From: Gemmatimonadota bacterium
Lineage (GTDB): Bacteria > JAAXHH01
Assembly (NCBI GenBank): GCA_009841265.1
Contig: VXMB01000007.1
Location: 434,001 to 498,000, forward strand
Length of the DNA: 64,000 nucleotides
Direction: 5' to 3'
In this document: positions 53,101 through 61,234 of the stretch, in pieces
Layout: every line of letters starts with the position of its first letter
Numbering within the stretch: position 1 is the stretch's first letter
Translations under genes and position numbers: made by a program
The notes under the pieces: generated by a model
The model's input: the letters and a program-made list of their open reading frames with translations, nothing else
What the model was told of the DNA's origin: nothing
Databases searched by the model: none

Positions 53101-53964
53101 ATGAAAACACGAACCGGTCATTTCCATCTGATCCTTTTTCTGGCGATCGCGCTCCTGGCGTTCACGACCTTTGGTTGCGACAAACCGACGTCCAGTGTCT
53201 TCAGCGAACTGCAGATCCGGCTGGCGGCGCAATCACCGAACCAGCAGCACGTCGGATCCGTCGTCGTGCGATTCTCCGAGATGGCCGTACGCTCCGCCGC
53301 GAACAGCGAGTACGGAACCCCTGGCGCCGTGCCCCACACGATCGACCTGGCCGAACTCGGCGGGAGCGGAACCCGTATTCTGGATGTCTTTTCCGTGGCC
53401 GAAGGCAGATACGACGCGGCTCGGCTCAAACTCGACGGCGTAACCGTGACGCTGACGAACGGTTCTCAGTTCAGCGAAGTGTTCTCGCCACCGCTCGACG
53501 TGGAGATCGTCGTCCAGGGATCTACCCCCGTAGTCGTCGAGCGAAATCGAAAAGCCGATGCGGTCATCGATTTCGACCAGATGCGATCGATCACCCTCGA
53601 GGGGGGCACCCGGCGACCCCACGACATCACCGGCTTCAGGTTCCAGCCGAGGGCCCGGCTAGTCGACCTGGCGAGTTCGGGACAGGTCTCCGGAACCGTC
53701 AAACACGATAACGGCACGCCCTCGGTCCTCCGGGACGACGTGCCATTGCCCGGATACCCGGTTACCCTCTTTCAACCCGGCGGGACGGATTCGGTGACGG
53801 TCCGTACCAATGACGCGGGCCGGTACACCGCCTTCTTCATGCCGGCCGGGTCGTACGCCCTGTACGTTCCGCAGACCGAAGCAACCGAAGCCTGGGCATC
53901 GGAAAACGTCGAGGTGACGACCGCCAGCACCACCCGCCAGGATATCGTCCTCGCCAGGCGCTGA
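53101..53964 (+). CDS. DUF4382-like lipoprotein with C-terminal carboxypeptidase-regulatory-like domain
   Basis: A 287-residue lipoprotein. The lipobox is FTTFGC around residue 26. Residues 35-190 resemble DUF4382 (VGSVVVRFSEMAVRSA; GRYDAARLKLDGVTVTLTNG), a domain of unknown function in secreted bacterial proteins. The C-terminal ~90 residues are a carboxypeptidase regulatory-like or SdrD-B-type Ig fold (GQVSGTVKHDNGTPS; VTVRTNDAGRYTAFFMPAGS). It is divergent from the zinc-type cluster and may share its regulatory region. The ATG at 53101 starts the signal peptide; upstream codons in the frame are not plausible coding. Confidence 0.75.
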   Translation: MKTRTGHFHLILFLAIALLAFTTFGCDKPTSSVFSELQIRLAAQSPNQQHVGSVVVRFSEMAVRSAANSEYGTPGAVPHTIDLAELGGSGTRILDVFSVAEGRYDAARLKLDGVTVTLTNGSQFSEVFSPPLDVEIVVQGSTPVVVERNRKADAVIDFDQMRSITLEGGTRRPHDITGFRFQPRARLVDLASSGQVSGTVKHDNGTPSVLRDDVPLPGYPVTLFQPGGTDSVTVRTNDAGRYTAFFMPAGSYALYVPQTEATEAWASENVEVTTASTTRQDIVLARR

Positions 53965-54022
53965 AGTCACGGCCGGGCGGCTGATTTCGCCAGGCGCTGG
54001 AGTCGCGGTCGGGCGGCTGATC
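53951..54022. repeat. Tandem 36-bp imperfect repeat over the DUF4382 gene's end
   Basis: Two adjacent 36-bp units (53951-53986 and 53987-54022) match at about 32 of 36 positions. The first covers the last codons and stop of the lipoprotein gene. No function is seen. Confidence 0.85.
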
Positions 54023-54162
54023 TCCCGGGAAATGAAGCCTTGACGGTACCGGGGCCGGCCTGCACATTGTCTTTCTGTTTTCAGGCAAAATGGCTGGCCG
54101 AATGCGAGCGATACCGATGCCGCGGCCCGGTGCGTTTGCCACCGCGTGGGAAGGGGCGTTTG

Positions 54163-55179
54163 ATGGCATTTTACATGTACCTGTCCATCACCGGCGAGGG
54201 TAAAATCGCCCTTTACGAAATGGACCCGGATAGCGGCGGATTGACCTTCAGGGAAGATGTCGCCGCGGGTGCCGGCGTGATGCCCCTGGTTGCGGATAGC
54301 GACCTTGAACGTCTCTACGCCGGACTGCGCGGCGAGCCGTCGGTACAGACCTACAGCCTGGATCGCGGAACGGGCCGCATCACGCTGCTGGGCACCACGC
54401 CTTTCGACTGGGACACGACATACATGTCCCTGGACAACACCGGTCGATTCCTGCTGTCGGCTTCCAACGGGCACGCCGTGGCGGGCGTCCATGCCATCGG
54501 TTCGGGCGGCATCGTCCAGAAAGCGCCGGTAGACCGGCAAAAGACGGCGCGGGGCGCCCACTACATCCAGACCGACCGGTCGAACCGTTTCGCCTTCGTG
54601 CCCCACGTGTCCGAATCGAACACGATCTGCCAGTTCAAGTTCGACGAGCACACCGGCAGGCTGACACCGAACGATCCGCCCCGGGTGGAGCAGCCCCCGG
54701 ATACCGAGCCGCGGCACTATTGCCACCATCCCACGCTGGATGTGCTATACGTCGACAATGAGAAGGCAAGCAGCGTGACGGCCTACCGGTTCGATCCGGA
54801 CCGGGGGACGCTGGAGGCGATGCAGACGGTGTCGACGTTACCCGCGGGGTTCACCGGCGAGAACACCTGCGCGCAGTTCCATATCCATCCGACCGGCCGG
54901 TTCGTGTACGTGAGCAACCGGGGGCATGACAGCATTGCCGGATTCGCGATCGACCCGGACTCCGGGCTGCTGCGTGCCATCGGGCAGACGCCGACCGAGA
55001 AGACACCCCGCGCCTTCAACCTGGATCCACACGGTCGGTTTCTCTACGCCGCGGGACAGGCAGACGGAAGACTGGCGTCCTACCGAATCGACCAGGACAC
55101 GGGCGCGCTTGCGCCGCTCGACGTGTACGACGTGGGACCTTCGCCGGCCTGGGTGATGGTCCTGGACATGGATGCGTAA
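54163..55179 (+). CDS. Lactonase-family seven-bladed propeller (6-phosphogluconolactonase-like)
   Basis: A 338-residue protein of the Lactonase (Pgl/YbhE-like) family, whose characterised members hydrolyse 6-phosphogluconolactone. Blade-like repeats: YLSITGEGKIALYEMDPDSG, VQTYSLDRGTGRITLLGTTP, TICQFKFDEHTGRLTPNDPP, VTAYRFDPDRGTLEAMQTVS and a C-terminal LASYRIDQDTGALAPLDVYD. The conserved HPTGRFVYVSNRGHDSIAGF block is present. GGAAGGGG lies 8 bp before the ATG at 54163. It is the first gene of an apparent operon with the cyclic amidohydrolase (43-bp gap) and the DapA-like gene, so it may act on a sugar lactone in that pathway. Confidence 0.85.
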   Translation: MAFYMYLSITGEGKIALYEMDPDSGGLTFREDVAAGAGVMPLVADSDLERLYAGLRGEPSVQTYSLDRGTGRITLLGTTPFDWDTTYMSLDNTGRFLLSASNGHAVAGVHAIGSGGIVQKAPVDRQKTARGAHYIQTDRSNRFAFVPHVSESNTICQFKFDEHTGRLTPNDPPRVEQPPDTEPRHYCHHPTLDVLYVDNEKASSVTAYRFDPDRGTLEAMQTVSTLPAGFTGENTCAQFHIHPTGRFVYVSNRGHDSIAGFAIDPDSGLLRAIGQTPTEKTPRAFNLDPHGRFLYAAGQADGRLASYRIDQDTGALAPLDVYDVGPSPAWVMVLDMDA

Positions 55180-55222
55180 AGCCGGACTGCGCACCGTTTC
55201 ATCGGACTGACGGGAGTAAGCC

Positions 55223-56599
55223 ATGGCTTCCACCTTTGATCTACTCGTAACCGACGGCCTGGTCGTCAACCACGATGACGTGACCGCCGCCACGGTCGCC
55301 GTGCGGGACGGACGCATCGCGGGCGTGCTCGAACCCGACGCCCGGCCCGATAGCGCACAGCAGATTTCCGCGAAGGGCCTGCACGTACTGCCCGGCCTGA
55401 TCGATCCCCACGTGCATCTCAGGTCGCCCGGCCACGAGGAGCGGGAAGATCCCGTCTCCGGCACGAGCGCCGCGGCGGCCGGCGGCATCACGACCCTGCT
55501 CGAGATGCCAATCTCTCCGGTCGCTGCCAGCTCCGCCGAGGGTCTCCGCACGCGGGGCGAGGCCATCGGCGCGCAGTCGCTGATCGACTTCGGCCTCTAC
55601 GGCGCGGCCGGCCATCAGAACGTGGACCTCATCGCCGAAGTGGCCGAGGCGGGCGCCGTGGCCTTCAAGACCTTCCTGACCGCGCCGCCGACCCATCGCG
55701 AGGGCGAGTTCTTCGGCCTCTGGTGCCTGGACTACTCGCTGTTGCGGGACGTCATGGCCGCCACGGCCGCCACGGGCCTGCGCCACAGCTTCCACTGCGA
55801 GAACTGGCCCATGATCGAGACGCTCATCGCGTGGTTGTCCGCCCAGGGCCGAAACGACGGCCTGGCCCACGCGGAAAGCCGGCCCTCCATCGTCGAAGAC
55901 ACCTCGGTCGCCATGATGATGAGCCTGGCCGCCGAGGCGGGCGGTCCCGTGGAGGTCGTGCACCTTTCGAGCCCTCGGGCCGCGCAGATGGTGAAGGAGG
56001 CCAAGGCGCGGGGTCTCGACGTCATCGCCGAGACCTGTCCCCAGTACCTCTTCCTGACCGACCAGGTCCTTGCCGCGCACCGCGGCTTCGCCAAGTGCAA
56101 CCCGGCCCTGCGGCCGGCCGAAGAGGTCGAAGCGCTCTGGTCCTACCTGCACGACGGCACCCTGGAGTTCGTCGGCAGCGACCATTCCCCTTTCCGGCCG
56201 GAAGAGAAGGAAGGGGAGGACATCTTCGCCATTCCGCCCGGCCTGCCCGGCCTGGAGTCTATGGCGCCCCTGATGCTGACTGCGGTTAACGACGGCCGGC
56301 TGTCGATCACCGACCTGGTTCGGCTGATGTCGACCCGCCAGGCCGAGATCTTCCGGCTTCCCGGCAAGGGACGCATCGCCATTGGAAACGATGCCGATCT
56401 CACCTTCGTGGACCTGGACGCGCGGTGGACCTTCGACCGGAACCAGTGCTTCACCAAGGCGAGGGACGTCATGCGCATCGTGCACGGTATGCCCATGAAG
56501 GGCCGCGTCCGACGTACCATGGTGCGCGGGGAGACGGTGTACGAGGACGGCAGGATCACGGGCCGGCCCGGCTACGGCCGGTGGCTTAAGCCCAACTGA
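55223..56599 (+). CDS. Dihydroorotase/allantoinase-type cyclic amidohydrolase
   Basis: A 458-residue TIM-barrel metal hydrolase. The first metal pair is DPHVHLRSPGHEE, the bridging carboxylated Lys is in VAFKTFLTAPP, metal His residues are in FHCENWPM and EVVHLSSPRAAQ, and the catalytic Asp is in VGSDHSPFRPEEK. The metal set is complete, as in allantoinases, dihydroorotases and hydantoinases. KCNPALRPAEEVEALW matches AllB/PyrC-like binding loops. No pyrimidine or purine genes are adjacent; neighbours suggest a catabolic operon (lactonase, DapA-like). An imide, allantoin or cyclic amide is the likely substrate. Confidence 0.88.
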   Translation: MASTFDLLVTDGLVVNHDDVTAATVAVRDGRIAGVLEPDARPDSAQQISAKGLHVLPGLIDPHVHLRSPGHEEREDPVSGTSAAAAGGITTLLEMPISPVAASSAEGLRTRGEAIGAQSLIDFGLYGAAGHQNVDLIAEVAEAGAVAFKTFLTAPPTHREGEFFGLWCLDYSLLRDVMAATAATGLRHSFHCENWPMIETLIAWLSAQGRNDGLAHAESRPSIVEDTSVAMMMSLAAEAGGPVEVVHLSSPRAAQMVKEAKARGLDVIAETCPQYLFLTDQVLAAHRGFAKCNPALRPAEEVEALWSYLHDGTLEFVGSDHSPFRPEEKEGEDIFAIPPGLPGLESMAPLMLTAVNDGRLSITDLVRLMSTRQAEIFRLPGKGRIAIGNDADLTFVDLDARWTFDRNQCFTKARDVMRIVHGMPMKGRVRRTMVRGETVYEDGRITGRPGYGRWLKPN

Positions 56600-56632
56600 C
56601 CGAGGAAACCCGGCCGATCGAAAGGATAAAGT

Positions 56633-57526
56633 ATGGCAGTTCCAGATCCCAGGGGCGTGTATACCATTGCGCCAACGCCCTTCGAAGAAGACGGCAGCCT
56701 GGATACGGGCAGCCTCTCGACGCTGACCAATTTCCTTATCGACCTGGGGATCGACGGGATTACCGTCCTGGGCGTAATGGGCGAAACCAGCAAACTGGTC
56801 GAAGCCGAACGGGACCGGGTCATCGCCGGCGTGGTCGAAGCCGCCGCGGGTCGTATACCGGTCTGCGCCGGAACCAGCCACACGGGGACGGACGGATGCG
56901 TCGCGCTCAGCCGGCGTGCCGAGGAGCTGGGCGCCTCCTCGCTCATGGTGGCGCCGTCGAAACTGGCCAAGGGCACGGACGAGGCCCTGCTCGCCCACTA
57001 CCTCAAGGTGGCCGACGCCGTATCCATACCCCTCGTGATCCAGGACCATCCCACCAGCAGCGGTGTCCAGATGAGCATCGACTTTATCGCGACGGTGGCC
57101 GACCGGTCTCCGCAATGCCGCTTTCTCAAGTTGGAAGAAGAACCGTCGCCGCGCAAGGCCAGCCAGGTGCTCGCGGCCAATCCCGACGTGGAGATCTTCG
57201 GCGGCCTGGGTGGCGTCATGCTCCTGGAGGAACTCCGCCACGGGTGCATGGGCACCATGACCGGCTTCGCCTATCCCGATATCCTGAAGGACATCCACAC
57301 GAAGTACATGTCCGGCGACCTCGACGGCGCCACCGAGACCTTCTACAGGTACTGTCCCCTGATCCGCTTCGAGGGCCAGCCCGGCATCGGGCTGTCCATC
57401 CGCAAGAACGTCTACCAGCGTCGCGGCGCTATCAAGACTGCACGGGCACGCCAGCCCTACGTCCCCCTGGACGACGGGACCCTGGCGGACCTGAACGATC
57501 TGCTGACGAGACTCGGATTGGAGTGA
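56633..57526 (+). CDS. DapA-family aldolase/dehydratase-like protein
   Basis: A 297-residue class I aldolase of the DHDPS/NAL superfamily. The start VYTIAPTPFEEDGSLDTGSL and the GVMGETSKLVEAERDRVI motif (where DHDPS has G-T-T-G-E) are clear. The Schiff-base Lys is in CRFLKLEEEPSPRK. The catalytic Tyr of DHDPS (Y-N-x-P motif) appears as Q-D-H-P-T, so the hydroxyl donor is lost. This fits one of the sugar-acid lyase or dehydratase branches rather than true DapA. It lies 33 bp after the amidohydrolase gene and is convergent with the following dehydrogenase. Confidence 0.85.
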   Translation: MAVPDPRGVYTIAPTPFEEDGSLDTGSLSTLTNFLIDLGIDGITVLGVMGETSKLVEAERDRVIAGVVEAAAGRIPVCAGTSHTGTDGCVALSRRAEELGASSLMVAPSKLAKGTDEALLAHYLKVADAVSIPLVIQDHPTSSGVQMSIDFIATVADRSPQCRFLKLEEEPSPRKASQVLAANPDVEIFGGLGGVMLLEELRHGCMGTMTGFAYPDILKDIHTKYMSGDLDGATETFYRYCPLIRFEGQPGIGLSIRKNVYQRRGAIKTARARQPYVPLDDGTLADLNDLLTRLGLE

Positions 57527-57542
57527 TCGAAGAGGCTACCGC

Positions 57543-58550
57543 TCAATCCCGCCAGTCGAGCAGGACTCCCAGCGCTTCGCCCGGTTTCTGATAGAGCAGC
57601 GCGAAGGCGTCTGCCGCCTGGCGCCAGTGGAAACGGTGCGTGGTCATTCGATCGGTCCGGATCGCGCCCGACGCGAGGAGTTCCATGGCGCGGCGGGACT
57701 GGCGGGCACCCGCACGCGTCCGGAAGTACCCGCCCAGCAGTTTGCGACCCTGGATCTTGTTCGAAGGCAGCGAAAGCGGCTGGTCTTCGTACAGCCCGAT
57801 CAGGTGCATCAACCCGCCTAAGGCCAGCATGTCGAGTCCCTGCCCGAAGGCGACCGGACCCGCCGGACCGCCCACTGCATAGACCACGATATCGGCGCCG
57901 AGGCCGTTGGTCAGGCGCTTCACGGCCCTGACGGGATCCTCCTCGCGGGCGTTGATCACCGTGTCGGCGCCGCATTCCGCCGCCATGGCACACCGGTTGG
58001 CCAGTGCGTCCACGGCCACCGTCCTGCCCACGCCATTGGCCTTGATGACCTGAAGGATCAGGTTGCCCACGAGGCCCTGGCCGAGCACGACCACGGTGTC
58101 CTGGGGCTGGATATCCTCCACTTCCACCCAGGTGACCGCACCCGCCGTCAACGGGTAGTACGGGGCGCGGTCGAAGGAAAGGTCCGCCGGCATGGGCATG
58201 ACGACGGTCTGGTCCCACGGAAAGACGAGCCGGGCCGGCCGGACCACGTACTGGGCGTGGGGCGCCAGGGCGACGACGCGGTCGCCGGTTTCCAGGTGTT
58301 CGACCCCTTCTCCGAGCGCATCCACCGTCCCCGCCATGGAATAGCCCATGATGTCCGGGCTCACGGCGTGTTCCCGCGTGTACCGGCCGCCGAGTTCGGA
58401 ACCCCGGCTGATGAGGCTGCACGCCGCCTTGATCCGTATCTCTCCGGGACCGGGGTCGGGAATCGGCACCTCCTCGATCTCGATCCGGTGAAGTCCTTCG
58501 GGCTTGATGACGCGCTTCATGGTTGGGGGTTTCTTTTTCGACATACCCAT
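57543..58550 (-). CDS. Zinc-type alcohol dehydrogenase-like (MDR) oxidoreductase, second copy
   Basis: A 335-residue MDR protein of the same subgroup as that at 9.6 kb, with RVIKPEGLHRIEIEEVPIPD, AACSLISRGSELGGRYTREH (catalytic-zinc Cys replaced by Ser/Leu around the normal position) and the Rossmann motif VVVLGQGLVGNLILQVIKAN. Structural-zinc Cys residues are not seen. The Tyr/His-rich substrate pocket suggests a polyol-like substrate, but this is unproven. The start is ATG at 58550; ATG at 58520 is also possible. The bPH-like gene ends 3 bp upstream on the same strand. Confidence 0.8.
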   Translation of the reverse strand: MGMSKKKPPTMKRVIKPEGLHRIEIEEVPIPDPGPGEIRIKAACSLISRGSELGGRYTREHAVSPDIMGYSMAGTVDALGEGVEHLETGDRVVALAPHAQYVVRPARLVFPWDQTVVMPMPADLSFDRAPYYPLTAGAVTWVEVEDIQPQDTVVVLGQGLVGNLILQVIKANGVGRTVAVDALANRCAMAAECGADTVINAREEDPVRAVKRLTNGLGADIVVYAVGGPAGPVAFGQGLDMLALGGLMHLIGLYEDQPLSLPSNKIQGRKLLGGYFRTRAGARQSRRAMELLASGAIRTDRMTTHRFHWRQAADAFALLYQKPGEALGVLLDWRD

Positions 58551-58553
58551 ATA

Positions 58554-58931
58554 TCAATCCAATGTGAACTTCGCCAGGGTCCTTTGAACGTCGGTTACGT
58601 CAATCCCCTTCTTGAACTCTTTCTTGACTGGCAATTCGTTACCTGAAATCCATACCTTCATCTCGGAGTCGAGATCGACCCGCCCCGCAGTCTCGAACGA
58701 AAAATGGGTGATCGACTTATACGGGATGGAGTGGTACTCCGTCTTTCGGCCGGATATCCCCTGTTTATCCACCAGGATCAGCCGCCGGTCCGTGAAAGCG
58801 AACAGGTCTCTGACCAGCTTGAAGACCCTGACCAGTTTCTCTTCCTCGATCAGTATCTGCGAGAACTCCTTTTCCATCTCTTCAACTTCAACCTCCGAAG
58901 CGTTGCCCATGACGGCGTTCAGAATCGACAC
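58554..58931 (-). CDS. Bacterial PH-domain protein (bPH_1)
   Basis: A 125-residue cytosolic protein of the bPH_1 family: LVRVFKLVRDLFAFTDRRLI, VDKQGISGRKTEYHSIPYKS and ITHFSFETAGRVDLDSEMKV match, the pattern found in PH-like ring-forming proteins such as YvlB or Sbal relatives. The fold is a small beta barrel with a C-terminal helix. Its role in bacteria is poorly known; some act as stress or membrane scaffolds. It is directly followed by the MDR gene, 3 bp apart, but a functional link is doubtful. The ribosome site before the ATG is AGGGAGG. Confidence 0.85.
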   Translation of the reverse strand: MSILNAVMGNASEVEVEEMEKEFSQILIEEEKLVRVFKLVRDLFAFTDRRLILVDKQGISGRKTEYHSIPYKSITHFSFETAGRVDLDSEMKVWISGNELPVKKEFKKGIDVTDVQRTLAKFTLD

Positions 58932-59042
58932 AATGCCTCCCTGTGGTTTCTCCCTGTGGTTTCTCCTGATATGCGCTACCCGGGTTCTTATTGAACAGTC
59001 CTGATTCTTCCTGAACAGTAATGCCGATTGAACGGCAGCCCG

Positions 59043-59399
59043 TCAAGACCGGTCTTCCTCGTCCAGCAGCGCCGCGGCCTTTCGCAGGACGTCATCCATG
59101 GCCTCGGCGGGCAATGTGCAGATCCGCACCACCGTGCCGGACCGCCAGTCCACGCTTTCCAGTTGGTCGGCCAGGATGATCCCGGTTGCCGCAAGCCCCC
59201 CGGGGATCGAAACTTCAAACGGATACCCCTTCTCCTCGTCGGTAATCGGACAGAAGAGGGCCAGGCCGGACCTGCGGTTATAGGCCTCGGGCGAAACCGT
59301 GACGGCGGGCCGCCCGGAAGGCAGGTAGGTGCCCTTCCCCGACCGGGAATAGATCCACACGATTTCACCCCGAACCGGTACGTAGCTTGGTGTAGCCAT
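59043..59399 (-). CDS. mazF: MazF/PemK-family toxin of a second pair
   Basis: A 118-residue MazF-like endoribonuclease: VPVRGEIVWIYSRSGKGTYL then RPAVTVSPEAYNRRSGLALF and CPITDEEKGYPFEV, and the C-terminal GTVVRICTLPAEAMDDVLRK. This is a different subgroup from the MazF at 1.2 kb and is paired with a MazE-type (AbrB-like) antitoxin rather than an RHH one. It follows that antitoxin gene by 24 bp on the same strand. Confidence 0.9.
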   Translation of the reverse strand: MATPSYVPVRGEIVWIYSRSGKGTYLPSGRPAVTVSPEAYNRRSGLALFCPITDEEKGYPFEVSIPGGLAATGIILADQLESVDWRSGTVVRICTLPAEAMDDVLRKAAALLDEEDRS

Positions 59400-59423
59400 T
59401 GTTCGTCTCCTTTTGTCTCGCCT

Positions 59424-59651
59424 TCAGCGGTGGCTGCCGATGCTTATTCTGCCGTGCAGGTTGCGTTTCGAGATGCCCGGAAGCAGGTCGGGAAGTTTGA
59501 ACCGGGTTCGTTCCAGCGGCACCAGGGTCAATTCCTTGCCCCGGAGCATGAGTACCACCGGTGAATCGTCCCGGACACCCATCTGGACGGCGACCGGTTT
59601 CGGTATGCGCAGCGCCAGGCTGTTGCCCCATTTCTTAATGCGGGATTTCAT
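59424..59651 (-). CDS. mazE: MazE/AbrB-type antitoxin
   Basis: A 75-residue protein with an AbrB-like swapped-hairpin DNA-binding domain: MKSRIKKWGNSLALRIPKPV then QMGVRDDSPVVLMLRGKELTL. The C-terminal tail (FKLPDLLPGISKRNLHGRIS) is the toxin-blocking part. CAGGAGG lies 6 bp before the ATG at 59651; the upstream codons to 59702 are not likely used. It is the first gene of the operon, with an inverted repeat just upstream. Confidence 0.9.
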   Translation of the reverse strand: MKSRIKKWGNSLALRIPKPVAVQMGVRDDSPVVLMLRGKELTLVPLERTRFKLPDLLPGISKRNLHGRISIGSHR

Positions 59652-59687
59652 GCGAGCCTCCTGTAAGAATGATGTAGATGCCTCGTC

Positions 59688-59714
59688 TAGACACACTGCC
59701 AATGGGTGTATCTA
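59688..59714 (-). promoter_or_regulatory. Inverted repeat upstream of mazE
   Basis: TAGACACAC (59688-59696) is mirrored by GTGTATCTA (59706-59714), 8 of 9 positions paired, spacer 9 bp. It lies about 40-65 bp upstream of the mazE start, where MazE-type antitoxins bind to repress the operon. A further perfect 7-bp repeat AGTCGAG/CTCGACT lies at 59735-59762, nearer to the HicB-like gene. Confidence 0.5.
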
Positions 59715-59734
59715 CCATGGTTCGTTAATTGATT

Positions 59735-59762
59735 AGTCGAGGTAGTTGCCGGAGTCTCGACT
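59735..59762 (+). promoter_or_regulatory. Inverted repeat upstream of the HicB-like gene
   Basis: AGTCGAG (59735-59741) and CTCGACT (59756-59762) form a perfect 7-bp inverted repeat with a 14-bp spacer, 67-94 bp upstream of the HicB-like start. HicB antitoxins autoregulate through such repeats; the function here is inferred from position. Confidence 0.35.
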
Positions 59763-59828
59763 GAATAGGTAACACGATCAATTTCATCGAAGGCAGTTTG
59801 CTAGGAATAGACTACAGGAGGAGTGGCG

Positions 59829-60230
59829 GTGCTCAAATACGACTCAGTCAGATATCCTGCATTGATCGATGGCCAAAAAGGTGCCTATGGCGTGGCCTTC
59901 CCCGATCTTCCAGGCATCGTTGCCGTGGGAGACACCATAGACGAGGCCCTGATGAACGCGGAAGAAGCACTCAGGGATTATGCGATTGAAACGGAAATGG
60001 ACGGCGAGGCGATCGTGCAGCCATGCGAACTGGACGAAGTCGTGGTTGAACCGGGCCAGATACTGACGGCCGTTCCACTGATCCGTCAATCCGGACGAAG
60101 CGTACGCATACATATGGCCATCAACGAGGGCGTGGCCGTTTTCATAGACAGCGAGGCGAATCGGCGAGGAATGACGCGTACGGCTTACGTGGAGTGGATG
60201 GCGCGGTGTATCGCCAAGATGGGTGGTTAA
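59829..60230 (+). CDS. Orphan HicB-like protein
   Basis: A 133-residue HicB-family antitoxin-like protein. The N-terminal partial RNase H-like domain has YPALIDGQKGAYGVAFPDLP and DTIDEALMNAEEALRDYAIE; the C-terminal ~50 residues form an RHH DNA-binding part (RIHMAINEGVAVFIDSEANR). HicB normally neutralises HicA, which binds mRNA; no hicA gene (about 60 codons) lies before or after, so it is solitary or acts as a regulator. AGGAGG at 59816-59821 points to the GTG at 59829 rather than to 59823. It is convergent with the GNAT gene. Confidence 0.85.
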   Translation: MLKYDSVRYPALIDGQKGAYGVAFPDLPGIVAVGDTIDEALMNAEEALRDYAIETEMDGEAIVQPCELDEVVVEPGQILTAVPLIRQSGRSVRIHMAINEGVAVFIDSEANRRGMTRTAYVEWMARCIAKMGG

Positions 60231-60236
60231 GGCGAG

Positions 60237-61181
60237 TTACTTTATCGTCTTCCGCAGCGTATACCGTCCCGGTTCGGGAACATATCCCAGCTTGCGGTTG
60301 AGCGCCAGCATGGGACTGTTCGTCGAGTCGTTGTGCGTACTGATCGACCGTGCGCACTGGCTTCGGGCATAGCGTATCGCGGCGAGTTTCAGCGCGAGGG
60401 CGATGTTTCGCCTGCGGTACGACCGGATCACCCCGGTGTGCACGTTGAAAGCCTGGCCCACCTCCGGGTAAAGCCGGACGGCGCAGATCCCAACCCAACG
60501 ATCGCCGTCGGCCGCGATTAACTGGCCGTCCGGACGGTACCAGCCCGCCTCGTAGACCCACTCGTTGAACTCCTCGAAGGACAGCCCGGGCCCGGTCCAA
60601 CCCGGCACATCCCGGTCGGTGATCGCATTGACTTCGTAGAGTTTCCTGCGCGCCTCCCGCGTATCTCCGAAATCCGCAAGGGAGTGGATCCGCAGACCCG
60701 AAGCCGCATTGTCCGCGATGATCTGCGCAAAAGGTGATTCGTCGAAGTGTTCCAGATCCAGGCTCGACTGAAACAGATGCTGGTCGTTTACGAAACCCCG
60801 CCGCTTTGCGAAGGCCTGCGAAACGGCACAGTCGTCCCGGACCTCGCTGGTAACCGTGCCGGCGTTGTGGTGCTGAAGAAACGCCAGCATGTCCGCATAC
60901 AATGCCGCGCCGATGCCCCGTCCGCGCCACTCCGGCGCGACCCCTGCCCATGCGTAGAACTGCCCTTCCGGATCCCAGGTCTCGTGAACCGACACCGCGT
61001 AGCCCACCACGGCATCGTCCTCGTTTACGGCGACCCGGCGATAGCTGATTCTGCCAGGCGCATCGTGGGTCAACCACTCGTGCACAGTCTCCACGGATAC
61101 GGGATTCTGCTCGAAGGTATTGACGACGGAAGCGATGCCGGGTTCGTCGGTGGAGGGAAGGGCAGGGCGGAGGCGGAACAT
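60237..61181 (-). CDS. Protein with two GNAT acetyltransferase domains
   Basis: A 314-residue protein with two GNAT-like folds in tandem. The first has VGVAPEWRGRGIGAALYADM-like sequence (read WAGVAPEWRGRGIGAAL, the acetyl-CoA loop Q/R-x-x-G-x-G/A); the second has NVHTGVIRSYRRRNIALALK with R-R-R-N-I-A in place of the loop, so its CoA site is altered, and ends HNDSTNSPMLALNRKLGYV. This layout is common in eis-like or mycothiol-synthase-like enzymes. The substrate is unknown. I start at the ATG at 61181; a GTG at 61235, overlapping the previous stop (TAGTG), is the alternative. Confidence 0.8.
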   Translation of the reverse strand: MFRLRPALPSTDEPGIASVVNTFEQNPVSVETVHEWLTHDAPGRISYRRVAVNEDDAVVGYAVSVHETWDPEGQFYAWAGVAPEWRGRGIGAALYADMLAFLQHHNAGTVTSEVRDDCAVSQAFAKRRGFVNDQHLFQSSLDLEHFDESPFAQIIADNAASGLRIHSLADFGDTREARRKLYEVNAITDRDVPGWTGPGLSFEEFNEWVYEAGWYRPDGQLIAADGDRWVGICAVRLYPEVGQAFNVHTGVIRSYRRRNIALALKLAAIRYARSQCARSISTHNDSTNSPMLALNRKLGYVPEPGRYTLRKTIK

Positions 61182-61234
61182 GAGATTGGACAAGTGGGTA
61201 GGAAGCTGAATTCCAGAAGCCTCGTGGGTAACCA

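Noticed and set aside
55241..57298. A 685-codon open frame on the minus strand opposite the amidohydrolase and DapA-like genes
   Set aside because: High GC leaves long stop-free antisense frames. The plus-strand genes have clear family motifs here, while this frame gives low-complexity Gly/Arg/His sequence without any domain.
59829..60230. A complete hicAB toxin-antitoxin pair
   Set aside because: No frame of 50-70 codons with the HicA dsRNA-binding-like His motif is found on either side, so only hicB is present.
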